From contig OY986972.1 in assembly GCA_963920575.1 (NCBI GenBank), positions 15,418,502 to 15,482,501 of the forward strand: a stretch of 64,000 bases of DNA, read 5' to 3'. The position numbers and the translations under genes were made by a program. Below, piece by piece: positions 22,786 to 32,861 of the stretch. The notes beneath the pieces are model-generated. The model ran no database searches, was not told the origin of the DNA, and saw only the letters and a program-made list of their open reading frames with translations. Source of the stretch: Narthecium ossifragum (Eukaryota; Streptophyta; Magnoliopsida; Dioscoreales; Nartheciaceae). How positions within the stretch are numbered: the first letter of the stretch is position 1; every line of letters starts with the position of its first letter.

Positions 22786-23792
22786 TACAGTCTGAGGCCC
22801 GATGCCCTACTTCCCCACAACGGAAACCTGAAGGTGGATCCCGATGTCGGATTTGGGAGAGCAGGCCGCGGCCCCGGTGGCTTTACTGGCGGAGCCGGAT
22901 TCTGTGGCGTCGGGTTCTGTGGTGCCGGCGGTGGTCGTGGCATCCGCCCCACGGTAGACGCCCTCGTTTGCTGCCGTTCCACCGTCAACGCTCCCTGGTA
23001 GGCTTCGGACACCGTCCACAATGCGTGAAGGCTGAGCGCGTCCTGGAGAGATAGGCGCAGCCCCCCGAGGTACCTAGCGACCGTCTGCTCCTCTGTCTCA
23101 GAGAGGTCGTTCCTGGCAAGCAACTGATAAAATTCTTCAGTATACTCCTCAACAGATCGCGTACCTTGGCGTAACGTGTGTAGCTTCTGGAAGAGGGACT
23201 GGGTGTAGCCGAAAGGAAGGAAGTGCTCTTTCAACTTTTTCTTCATCTTCTCCCAGTTTCGAATCTTGCCCTTCTGCTGCTTCTCACGAGCCCTCTTCAG
23301 TTGTTCCCACCACGCTGAAGCTCGGCCCTTCAACTTGATAGACACCAACTTCACCTTGATGTCGTCGGGAACCTCCTGAAACTCAAAAATCCGCTTCACT
23401 TGATGAAGCCAGTCCATGAAGATCTCGGGATGCAACCCTCCCGCGAACTCAGGTATGTCTACCTTGAATCCGTAGTCCATGGCATGATCCCGCTGGTCAT
23501 GGCGTCGAAAGGGGGGTGGATCGGCGTACATGTTATGGAAGGAGGACTCATCCGAAGACAATTCCTCTTCCTCTTCCAGCGATGGTGTCCCATCTCGATT
23601 CTGATGTTGTAACTGGAGTTGGAGGGCAGCCACCTGTCGTTGAAGATCAACGATGGTTGCTTGCAACACTCCTTGTTCCCATGGGGGCGGCCCCTCATTG
23701 ACAGGAGGACGACCATGCCTTCTGGGCGGCGGCGATGGCGGTGGAGATACACTAGGCGGCCGTCGAGCACGGGCTCTGGTTCGAGGCGGCAT
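22785..23792 (-). pseudogene. gag of the CRM-like element
   Basis: A frame of 335 residues. The N-terminal 70 residues are Pro/Arg-rich, then comes the Retrotrans_gag domain (about residues 110-260) with [43 protein letters not shown] and [10 protein letters not shown] Pro-rich linker follows. The CCHC zinc knuckle lies in another frame just downstream (about 22840-22790: [13 protein letters not shown], with the first Cys replaced by Gly), so a frameshift separates it from the main frame. Gag would package element RNA in virus-like particles. The start Met is the first in frame after the primer site. Confidence 0.85.
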
Positions 23793-23820
23793 GGCTCCTC
23801 TTCCCAGGAACTTCGTATAG

Positions 23821-23833
23821 CTCTTGATACCAC
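23821..23833 (-). other. Primer-binding site, initiator-Met tRNA type
   Basis: Immediately inside the 5' LTR the minus strand reads TGGTATCAAGAGC. This matches the usual TGGTATCAGAGC complement of the initiator methionine tRNA 3' end with one extra A. Two or three bases separate it from the LTR. Confidence 0.75.
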
Positions 23834-23835
23834 TC

Positions 23836-24402
23836 TGGCGCAGGATAAACGTGGAAGGTGGACCTCTCTATGGGAGAGATAACCAAACTCTCTATGGGAG
23901 AGATAACCAGATTTCTATAGAGGAAGAAACCAAAAACCCTATTTTTCTTATTCCTCAAAAACTGACTCCTTACAAACCCTAGGCCTCCTTTTATAGATTT
24001 AAGGAAAAACCAACTCAACTAAAACATGGACTCAACCCTAATCCAAGTATTAACCCGGAATTCATTAATAAAAATAAACCCTACTCAAACTAGGACTTTG
24101 CCAAAAATAGAAACCGATAAAACTGCCATAAAAGGAAAGTTTTCACTAAAACTGCGATTTAGAGCAAAAGGAGACGGAATTTGGCGATTCGACAAGCCGT
24201 CGTGGAGAGATCGAAGATCTCCGACGATAAATGACCGGCTCGTCGACCCGGTCGTTTCGACTGGTCATACGCCCCGATCGGACGGTCGTATCAAAAGTTA
24301 TGGCCATCCAAAGGCCTCAATCGTACGGATGGAATCCGAATGCGTCCGGATCGCCTTGGAAACGGATCGGACTCAGTCAGGTCCGACCCTGGTCCTGCAT
24401 CA
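23836..24402 (-). repeat. 5' LTR of the CRM-like element
   Basis: 567 bp, the partner of 18876-19442, with the same ends and the same internal 25-bp repeat. It should hold the element's promoter on the minus strand. It abuts the primer-binding site at 23821-23833. Confidence 0.95.
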
Positions 24403-24691
24403 GGTCGCGATTCGACCGCCCGTCTCGATCCTTCCCGATTCAGCTTAAATCTTCGAAGAGAACACCTATGAGAATCTAATCAAACACAAATAACAATCAA
24501 AGGTCGTGTGTGTACAACGCGGGTGTGGAACCAACCACCAAGGCGTAATTTACCAAATTGCCCTTGGGGTCTTCAGGATCAACTCAATCGCGGAACAAGG
24601 CCAAACGGGCCAAACCCTCGACCTAACGCAATCGGAACGGGTTGGAGGAACGGGTCCTCACAATAAATGCAACAAACTACAAATGCACAAT

Positions 24692-24862
24692 TATTACCTG
24701 TTATTCCTCTTTGAACCATTGACTCACAAAGCTAGCCCATTGATCACTCAGAACATCGCTTGGGACACACTCAATTATTTGTTGTTGATTCAAGTTGGAC
24801 TTGAAGTACTTGGACCTAAAATCACACTTGTAACCTCCATTTTTCTCCAAACATTTTCATGG
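24692..24862 (-). pseudogene. Transposase_24-type exon with frameshift (minus-strand CACTA)
   Basis: On the minus strand the text reads MFGEKWR, then in the next frame KCDFRSKYFKSNLNQQQ and VPSDVLSDQWASFVSQWF, the typical Transposase_24 pattern of a Trp-containing repeat (kWR ... W..lv..W). A frame change lies near 24830. A possible donor (CAGGTAATAATTG) follows at about 24690. Confidence 0.6.
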
Positions 24863-24996
24863 CCCATTTTTTAATAAGGGGCTCCTTTTCTTGTGGAATA
24901 GTGAATCTCGACTATAAAAAAATAAATCGACCATTAATCAAGAAGTCATTCATTAAATTAATATTGTATAACAATATATTTGACTTTAAAAGAATC

Positions 24997-25284
24997 TTAA
25001 TTAGAATGTACCTTCACTTCACTCCATAACTTTTCCTTATAAATTTGGGCCATTTGATGCCATGTCTCAATATTGATAGGAGCATGAGTTGATTTACGGA
25101 CCGAAGTCCCCATAAATCGAGTCAATACTCCACCTTCTTTTCCAATTGGTTGGTTGTCACTATTAAACTCCACTTCTATGAATTGTCCCTCAAGTAGTTT
25201 CCAAATATCTAGATATTGAGTGTGACCCTGCTTCTTTTTATTACCAGAATCATCTACATGAACACAAAAAACATAGGTTGGCAC
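24997..25284 (-). pseudogene. Transposase_24-type exon (minus-strand CACTA)
   Basis: A frame of about 95 residues. The middle carries the family's signature of a Gly/Pro turn and conserved lead-in: VEFNSDNQPIGKEGGVLTRF, then GTSVRK, and WHQMAQIYKEKLWSEV. A donor site (GAAGTGAAG before GTACATTC) follows near 25010. The preceding part (PTYVFCVHVDDSGNKKKQ) is less conserved. It belongs with the exons at 24692-24862 and 14314-14697. Confidence 0.65.
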
Positions 25285-25289
25285 AGATA

Positions 25290-25695
25290 AAAAACTATAC
25301 CACTATTGTAATCAGCTTGTGATATGACTGCAATTACCTTGTCTATCTTCATAATCCTCCCCAGGTTGTGAACTCTTAGTAAGAGAAACCTCCTGACTAG
25401 ACGTCGAATGTGATCGAATGCGAAGGCTACGCTTCATCTTGTGCTATTGTATAAACTGTGACCATATTGTAAAATGACATTAATCTTGCTTATAAAACGC
25501 AGCACATGATAAAATTAATACAAGCTTATGAAAATTATGTAAAATAATATATATAAGAATCAAAACATCCTATAGCACAATGAAGAAAATGACATAACAA
25601 GTTGTAAAGAATAACAAGTTGTAAAGAATACTATGTTATAGTACACAACACATATAGCGAACACAAAGACACTTGGCCTTATAAAATCCACTTAC
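25290..25695. other. Intergenic/intron part of the minus-strand CACTA
   Basis: AT-rich, no conserved frame. A 17-bp duplication (AACAAGTTGTAAAGAAT) occurs at 25595-25630. Confidence 0.35.
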
Positions 25696-25696
25696 A

Positions 25697-26078
25697 TTTG
25701 TCATTCAATCTACACATTAGGCAAATCATCTCCCATATCAAATAGATCCATGGGTCTATTTTTGACAACAACATGCCACCCATTGTTCAACTTGTCCTCC
25801 ATGTAAAAGACTTGTTGAACTTCATATGCAGAAACAAAAGAATCATCCATTTCCCGGTTGCCTTTATGAATTAGATGTCATAGGTTCACACAAGTGAAAC
25901 CAAAATCATCTTTTTTATAACCTCTATCATTGTGCACATCAACCCAATCACACCTAAACAATACAACTGTACTTTTATCTAAATAGGATAACTCGATAAT
26001 ATGGGTTAGCACTCCGTAATAAGGGACATCCCCATCTACATCAACAACAATGCCACTATATATATATAGATATAGCAT
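25697..26078 (-). pseudogene. DUF4216 fragment of a CACTA TNP2-type protein
   Basis: The minus strand reads DGDVPYYGVLTHIIELSYLD, then VVLFRCDWVDV and DDFGFTCVNL, a TGA stop at 25878-25880, and in the same frame SFVSAYEVQQVFYMEDKLNN, then WHVVVKNRPMDLFDM. This is the DUF4216 core seen also in the plus-strand relic at 3.1-3.4 kb, but clearly a different copy. The stop and the loss of the upstream catalytic part make it non-functional. Confidence 0.75.
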
Positions 26079-26089
26079 GTTTATCGAGA

Positions 26090-26624
26090 AACTGCCTGAA
26101 AATCGGTGGAAATCGATAAAACGATTCGGAATAAAACTTGTGACGTAATCCAGAGGTTAATCGTCAAAACCCCGATAAAAATAATATAATACTCACTACT
26201 TATCGTCACGAAAGCCACACGAGAAATTCGAGTCTAAAAGAAACCGAAAACACCAAATTTAGATCAATTATAACAAATCAGCATATAAAAGATCATTCAT
26301 CTGGATCCTCACTGTCAAAGAGAAATGATCGATCTTTACTCCCAAGGAAGATCGATCTTCCTTAAGAGTGTTCTCTGCCTGGAAGGAAAATGATCGATCA
26401 TGATGCCCATGATCGATCCCCTCCAAGTGTTCCCCTTGTCAAGGAGAAATGATCGATCTTTCCTCACAAGGAAGATTGATCATCCTTCAGACGAGACAGA
26501 GCACTTCAATAAAACTGATCGATCATTTTACCCAAATGATCGATCCTTCATAAGTCAGCAGGGAAGCTGAATAGTGGTTGAAATTCAATTTCTTGGGTTT
26601 CAACAATCAAAACTTGTCAGAATC
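26090..26624 (-). repeat. Family-A LTR fragment, inverted relative to copy A2
   Basis: Read on the minus strand, this matches 28480-28925 in copy A2, including ATCGATTTCCACCGATTTTC and TTTCTCGATAA-type text and a run of GATCGATC palindromes. Both ends of the LTR are missing. It lies directly against the start of A2 and opposite in orientation. Confidence 0.7.
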
Positions 26625-28479
26625 TGTGAGGACATGTTCCTCCAACCCGGTCCGACCGCGGTAGGTCGAGGGTCTGGTTTTGTGGTTTGGCTTGGTTGGC
26701 CTTGGTTTCCGATTGGGTGATCGTATCACTGCTTTTGGACCCCAAGGGCAATTTGGTAAATTACGCCTTGGCGGTCAGTTTCACATCCGCGTAGTGCACA
26801 CACAGCCTTGATTGATGTATGTGAGTGAATAGATCCAGTAGGAGCGTTCGTGATCGTCAGATCCGGATGAGATCGCAACTTGGAACCAAATCGGATTCAG
26901 TCCGATCAGTTGGCTCACCTAAACCGGCTAAGCCACTTAAGTGGCTAAGTAGCTTAACCCTCTTCTCTCTCTCCTATTTTTCCTTTTCTCTCTCTCTTCC
27001 TCTCTCTTTCTTTTCTTCTTTTCTTTTCTTTCTTTTCCTCTTCCTTCCCTGCCTTCCCTTCCTCGTGCCCGACCCCCTTTCCTTTCTCCCCCGCATCAGC
27101 TTCTTCTTCTCTGGCCACCTTCCCCGGTGACCTGGAGGAGGCGGCGAGGGTCCCTCCTTCTCCTTCCTCCCCTCTCTCTCTCCCGTGGCAGCCCTCTTCC
27201 TTCTCCGGTGACGGCTGCGGCTATGGGAGGACTCCGGCGGCTCTCCGACGAGCTGGAGACGGCGGCGGTGACGTAGGACGGTGGATTACCAAGGATTGAA
27301 GCTTGGATTTGCATTTAAGGTAGGGTTTCTACCTAGATCTTTGGGTTGAGATAGATCTAGGGTTTGATTGTTTGATCTATTGTTTTCTTTGTGCTAATTA
27401 GCCCCTCTAAGCATGCTTAGTAACTGATTGAAGCTTCATGCGATTTGATTTGGGTTTTATCCGGATTTTTGGAAGTTTTTCTCGGATTTTATCGAAGCTA
27501 TGTTTTTCTGCGAGCTGAGTTGTTCTAGCTCAGATCTGGGCTCGTACATGCATGATCTCGTTTGATCATCAGGATGAAAGTTGTAGATCTTCGAATCTAC
27601 TTTCAATTTCCGCTGATTTCATAATTTTCAGATTTTCCTATGAGTTATGACGAATTGTTCCCTAATTTGCGACGAAACTGGAGTTTTGATAAAAGCTTGG
27701 GTTTTTGGTCGAAAAAGGAGTTCTTTCTTGATCTATTTGCTTCGGTCTTCTTGTAGTAGATTGCTAGGGTTGCTAGATATCATGTATAGGAATTCTAGGG
27801 TAATTATGAAGGATTTATGCCGAGTTTTAAGCATGCATAGGTCTAGGTTTCAATTATGCAAATATTATCTTTTCTCGCAATTAATGTTAATCTTGTTAGA
27901 TTTATGTATTTATTTAATTGCGTTGAATAACTGGACCGACAGTGTGCCCTTTACTGCTTTGTGGTTGAACCAAGGGAGTCATGCCCCTTGGGATGTTTAG
28001 ATAGAATTAAGGGATTGGATTGTACCCTGCTTAACTCAATGTGTAATTGTGGCGTTTTGTGTGATTGTTTGGCCGGGGTTGTGCTTCCGTTGTAGAAATT
28101 GCGGTTGACGGCTGTGGACGTCGTCGTAATGTCGAAATTTCGATTGAATGTGTTTTTGCTTGTTTACGGCATGTGGACGCCGTTATAATATTGGATTATT
28201 GTAGTTTAGATCTTTATCTGCTTTATGCATGTTTACCCCTTGGTGAGCTGTAGGCTATACCTAGCCCTGTATGTTGTGATGTCATATTGTTGCATGTATG
28301 AATTCCTATTGATGTGCGAGTGAGCATTGCATGCATTTGCTTGCATTAGAGACATCATGCTAGGTGGTAGACGATGGATTCGATCGTCGATCCGGGGTTC
28401 TCCGGTAGCCCGGATCTAGCCCTAGGACAGGGGCTTGGGTAGTCAATTCCTAGATAGAACACCCACTTTGGGATGATCA

Positions 28480-28745
28480 ATCTTCTTGGATGAGAAGATC
28501 GATCCCTTTTTTCCAGAAAGAATACCCACTTTGGGTAGATCAATCTTCTTGTATGAGAAGATTAATCCCTTTTGCACAGACAGAAGACCCCTTTGTGGAT
28601 GATCGATCTTCATGGGACATGAAGATCGATCATTTGTTTGTGGATGATCAATCTTCATGGGACATGAAGATCGATCATTTGTTTGTTGATGGTTGGCTAC
28701 GAAGAGAAGATCGATCTTCACAGGGTGTGAAGATCGATCTCTTGT
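28480..28745. repeat. Array of GATCGATC palindromes in LTR copy A2
   Basis: Five consecutive imperfect-to-perfect palindromes of 30-31 bp with GATCGATC or GATCAATC arms. One (near 28598) reads GATCGATCTTCATG, a 3-nt loop and the exact complement; the last (near 28709) has CACA...TGTG in the inner stem instead, still fully complementary. Similar arrays are at 26290-26560, 42290-42400 and 42770-43020, and a looser one at 10780-10920. Confidence 0.85.
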
Positions 28746-30128
28746 TTGCTGCCAACATATTTTTTATCCAAATTTCTTGTGTGGCTTTCCCGATGATAGG
28801 TAAGAGTTATTATAATATTTTAATCGGGATTTTGACCAGTTATTTCCAGATTACGTCGTAAGTTGTATTTCAAATCGGTTTATCGATTTCTACCGATTTT
28901 CAAGCAGTTTCCCGATAAGCATTCTATATATGTAGTTTGTTAATGCTTTATCACTTTATGGATAACCAGGGGAGTGAAGACCCACGGGAATGTTTAGTAT
29001 AAATGGGCCGGAGGTGTGCCCTGCATGCTTAGAATAGTTTTACTGTTTTGATTAATAGACCCGCTGATTGCTGGCGTGCGTCGAGGGCATAACCCGTTGT
29101 ACTGATAGATTATATATCTTGTATGTGTGGCTTGTTGGCTTGGTCGGGGTTGTATCCCCTTGTAGCAATTTCGGTTGACGGCTGGGGACGCCGTTGTAAT
29201 GCCGAAATTGGCTCGGTTGCTATTGTCGCTTAGCTGTTGGCCAGTTTCCTATGGGTAACTGTGGAACCTTAGCCTGCCAGGTGCGGGAGAGCACTGAAGA
29301 CTATTATATATCTGTGTTTATCGCTTTGCTTTAATCGTTGTATTGTTAGTATAGTTTATCTGTATTTGAGACCCTTGCTATCCTCACCCCTTTGGCTAGC
29401 TATAGAATATGCATAGCCCTATATAATTGTTGTCATATTGTTGCATGTCTATATCTCTTCATCTGTACCTGAGCATTGCATGCATCTTGTTTGCATTAGA
29501 GAATAAGGCTCGGGTGCGGGTGAATTGGGTCTTCGCCGATCCGAGGCTCTCGGGTAACTCGGGTCTAGCTCTAGGACCGTGGCTGGGTAGCATGGACTAG
29601 GGTGTGATTATTATGCCAAATCTCTGTATTCTCGAGGATGGGTCTAGTTAGCTACTATCTGTTGTTTGAGATGTAGGGGTCGCCCAGAGTTCTCGTCTCA
29701 TGCTCAGTATTCGTGTTAAGGGAAGTTACGTGCTGCCCTAGGTCCTACCCCTTTGTTTTTCAGCGCTGGGCGCTTGGTGGTTGAGAGGGACGACTGTTGA
29801 CAGTTGAGGTCACAGAGCGCGTGCCATGGGGTAAGCGGTGGACGTAACGTGAGTTTCCCTTAGAGATGAGACAAAACCCGGGACTTTGTAGTTTCCCCTC
29901 TTTCCTGTGCGACGTAGAGTAGAGTAGAACCCTACTGAGCTTATTGCTCACTCCTACCCAGGTTGTGTTTGCAGGTGCAGGCGTCGGCTCTTCCTCGGTG
30001 GTTCCAACTGGATCAAGTCTTGGCGGCGCGTCGACTTCCAAAGGCGTTTGAGGTCTTAGAGGGATAGATGTATATTTTGGCAGCTTTTGTTTAAAGTTAC
30101 CTTTTGAGGATGATGTATTTAACGTTTA

Positions 30129-31201
30129 GGCTTAACTACACTTTGATACCCTTTAGTTTCAGGGATTAGCATTCTAATATCCTCATCTTTCAAAATCACA
30201 TAAAAATACCTCTAACTTTCAAAACCTGACACTTTAATCCGGACTGTCAAATGACATTAAATGGCCTCACAGAAAACCGGTCACGTGACACGCACGTGAC
30301 CCGTTTCCACTTCGGCGACGAAGTCAGTGTTGTTAGAGGATTGTCGGGGAGAAGTTGTTAGGCCTTGAGAAATAGAGGGAGCTTGGGGAGGCAGAGGCTA
30401 GCGTTGTTTGCCGACAAGGGAAGACGCCGGCGGTAGGAGCTCAGGGGTAGCGAGCGAGCTGGGGAGGAAGATCGTTGCTCCTGCATTGGTCTATACGGCG
30501 CCGTGCTCAGCAAACGAGCTCGGGGGAAGGAAAAAGGAGCTTGGAGGCGAGCGAGATCGTTGTCCTCAAGGAGCAAGTGAGATCGCCATGCTCAGCGAGT
30601 GAGCTCGGGGGGAAGGAAAAGGGAGCTTGGGGGCGAGCGAGATCGCTATGCTCGAGGAGCGAGCGAGATCGCCATGCTCGAGGAGCGAGCAAGATCGCCA
30701 TGCTCGAGGAGCGAGCGTGATCATTAGAGCGTGCGAGTGAGGTCGGGGAATAGGAAGATGGAGCTCAGGGAGGTAGAGGCTAACGGTGAGGTATTCGTAG
30801 TGTCATTGGTTGACGAGGGAAGATGCCAGCGATGGGAGCTCGGGGGATGTCGGATCTAAGACGTCGCGGCTTCGTTGGACGCTGGATCTCCATCCGCCAC
30901 CGCCACCATGACTCAGGTCATCGGCGGCGCTGCGGGGAAGGGTTGCGGCATGGGCGAGAGGTGCACGACTCATGCATGGGTGCTGGAGGCAGTGGTGTGG
31001 CACCACAAGCACGAGGCGACGGCCGAGGGATCTAGGCAGTGCTGCTCATGGTGGCGCAGCGCGTGGCAGCGGTATGTTCAGTGGTGAGGCGATCCTCGAT
31101 GACATGGCGAGGAACAGCAAGGTCGGCGCCCTCCGTGAGGTTCATGTCGTCTTGGGGTTGCCGGCGACGACTAGCTGCGAGCTCTCTCTCTCCCCCCTCT
31201 C

Positions 31202-31260
<59 letters not shown>

Positions 31261-31488
31261 CATGTCAGCAAACCCTAAAAAAACCAGTCAAAATAGACAA
31301 AAATCCATGAAAATTGATGAAATTAAGCACAGTGACTGGTTTGCCATCAAATTAGAGTAACGACGTCAGGGTGGTGGCACTAAACTACATAGTTTTGAAA
31401 GTTAGGGGTACTTTTATGTGATTTGGAAAGATGAGGGTATTAGAATGCTAATCCCTGAACCTAAAGGGTATCAAAGTGTAATTTGGCC
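30129..31488. mobile_element. Non-autonomous Mutator-like element, 1360 bp
   Basis: Inverted repeats of about 100 bp start GGCTTAACTACACTTTGATA (left) and GGCCAAATTACACTTTGATA (right, complement). A perfect 9-bp duplication TAACGTTTA flanks the element at 30120-30128 and 31489-31497. The interior is GC-rich, with short tandem units around GAGCGAGCGAGATCGCCATG (30540-30720) and a CT microsatellite. There is no transposase. The GC-rich core, unlike its surroundings, suggests captured host sequence (Pack-MULE), with the donor unknown. It is inserted in LTR copy A2. Confidence 0.9.
31187..31258. repeat. (CT)n microsatellite
   Basis: About 30 CT dinucleotides in an almost perfect run inside the Mutator-like element, explaining Ser/Leu-repeat and Glu/Arg-repeat frames on the two strands there. 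Confidence 0.95.
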
Positions 31489-32861
31489 TAACGTTTAATA
31501 TATGAAATCATGTTCCCTCTTTTGATTGAGTTTTATTCCGCAATGTAATATTTAGTTTTACCTTTATGCCCTTGGAAGTCTTTAAGTTCAAATTAATTCT
31601 GTTTTGTGTATTGTCACACTGTATCGGATGTAAATAGTGTAGGTTTTCCCCTCACGTCCCAGCCCGGATGGGTTTTCTGGGTCGGAGCGTGACATGTAAA
31701 GTTCAAACTGGACCCCAGGATCCTCAAGCATCTCCTGATGTTGAAAAACCACCAAACGCTTGTCCAGCTACGATTACCGAAAAAGAACTTCCGCCTACAC
31801 CGGCAAAACGCAGCTCGGGTAGAAGTGAGCAATAAGCTCAATAGGGTTCTACTTTACGTCACACACAAGGGAAGGCAACATAAGGGTGTAGGACTTCTCC
31901 ACAACCCTAGGTAAGGATACATGAACTCTCACATCACCCCACCCCTCATCCTCAGCCACGACGTGAACAACGGCCAACATGGAAGGGAAATGAGAGAAAA
32001 TTAACAGGCCTTCGACCCCTTTCTCCACCATGCCCAAGAGGGAATTTTCTGCCGGAATGGCAACCGGGATTGAGCTCCCACCTAGGTCAATGGGATCGGG
32101 AGTCCCAATATGCCAACTAAACCTCAACTACACCAAATTGTAGCTAACTAGACACTATTCTCAAAAATACAGAGATTCCACATATTAATCGCGCCCTAGA
32201 CATCACTACCCAACCTCGGTCATAGAGCTAGATCCGAGCTGCCCGAGCCCTTGGATCAGTGAAACCCCTAGTCGCCCACATCCTAGCCTTAGGTTTCAAA
32301 TGCAATCATATGCATGTAATGTTCACGCGCACATAAATGAATCAAGATATGCAACAATATGTCATATGATAATACAAGGCTAAGCATACCATTTCGCTTG
32401 CCCAAGGGGTGAACAAGCTATAAAGCGTAATAAGGGTCTAACTAAACATAAAAATAGCGCAACATGCCCACAAGCTTTCACAATGCTAAATAATAGGAAA
32501 ACATGCATCAAACAAAGCATTTAACAATACATCGGCGACGCAGGCTGCTAAAACCCAAGTTACAAACAATGTTTCGGCATTACGATGGCATACATTGGCC
32601 ATCAACCAAAATCCTACAATGGGGCACACCCCTGGCCAACTAACAAGAAGCAATAAACAAGCATAATCACACAATTGGCACACCAGTCGGCCACTAATTA
32701 CAATTAAAGAGAACATAAGGAGTGGTACACCAGTTGACCACCCCATCATAAACTAAAAAATTTAGGCTCACCATGAACCCAAAAGCTCTATCTAAACATC
32801 CCAAGGGGCATGACTCCCTTGGTTCAACCACGAGCCTCATATAGAGCTTACACATATTGAA

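Larger units (their letters stand above)
18876..24402 (-). mobile_element. Ty3/gypsy retrotransposon, CRM-like chromovirus, 5527 bp
   Basis: Two LTRs of exactly 567 bp (18876-19442 and 23836-24402) flank gag and pol on the minus strand, with a perfect duplication GGTCG at 18871-18875 and 24403-24407. By eye the LTRs differ at about 13 of 567 positions (near 2.3%), so insertion was not very recent. The order is gag, protease, RT, RNase H, integrase. RT and RNase H motifs are of the CRM/Reina kind, and the integrase frame runs 112 nt into the 3' LTR, a known trait of centromeric CRM elements. No chromodomain was recognised. Several stop codons and a gag-pol frame change make it non-functional. 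CRM elements concentrate at centromeres, but one copy does not prove location. Confidence 0.9.
16841..24662 (-). mobile_element. Solo LTR of family A (copy A1), split by a gypsy element
   Basis: Read on the minus strand it starts TGTGAGGACC at 24662 and ends GGTCGGGATGGGACA at 16841, with a 5-bp duplication ATAAA at 16836-16840 and 24663-24667. After removal of the nested gypsy (18876-24402 plus one GGTCG) its length is about 2.29 kb. Other copies in the window show the same ends. No internal retroelement region was found with any copy, so these are solo LTRs left by unequal recombination or a non-autonomous family. The parental lineage is unknown. Confidence 0.85.
14293..26080 (-). mobile_element. 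Second CACTA transposon gene region, minus strand, split by a 9-kb nest
   Basis: Coding relics in transcription order on the minus strand are a DUF4216 fragment (26078-25700), Transposase_24 exons (25284-24997 and 24862-24692) and a later Transposase_24 exon with coiled coil (14697-14314). This is the same gene order as in the plus-strand CACTA at 2.6-6.9 kb. Between 15524 and 24667 the relic is interrupted by a Mutator-like element and a solo LTR with a gypsy inside, each with its own target duplication. No terminal repeats were found, so the element's true ends are unknown. Confidence 0.65.
26625..31694 (+). mobile_element. Family-A LTR, composite copy A2
   Basis: Starts TGTGAGGAC at 26625 and ends GGTCGGAGCGTGACA at 31694, the two family ends, but spans 5.07 kb. 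After removing a 1.36-kb Mutator-like element (30129-31488) about 3.7 kb remains, against 2.2-2.3 kb for other copies. The excess comes from an internal duplication: 27950-28440 and 28960-29600 are two versions of the same LTR segment (TTGGTTGAACC...GTCATGCCC, then TCTAGCCCTAGGAC). The flanks GAATC and TGTAA do not match, so the two ends do not derive from one simple insertion. Unequal recombination between two copies is the simplest reading. Position 26950-27300 is a CT-rich then GC-rich leader-like segment. Confidence 0.75.

Noticed and set aside
31032..31310. Ser/Leu-repeat and Glu/Arg-repeat frames on both strands
   Set aside because: They are produced by the (CT)n microsatellite inside a Mutator-like element.
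26625..31694. A2 as a complete LTR retrotransposon with its own internal region
   Set aside because: No gag, pol, primer site or purine tract was found inside, and the extra length is explained by a Mutator-like insertion and internal duplication.
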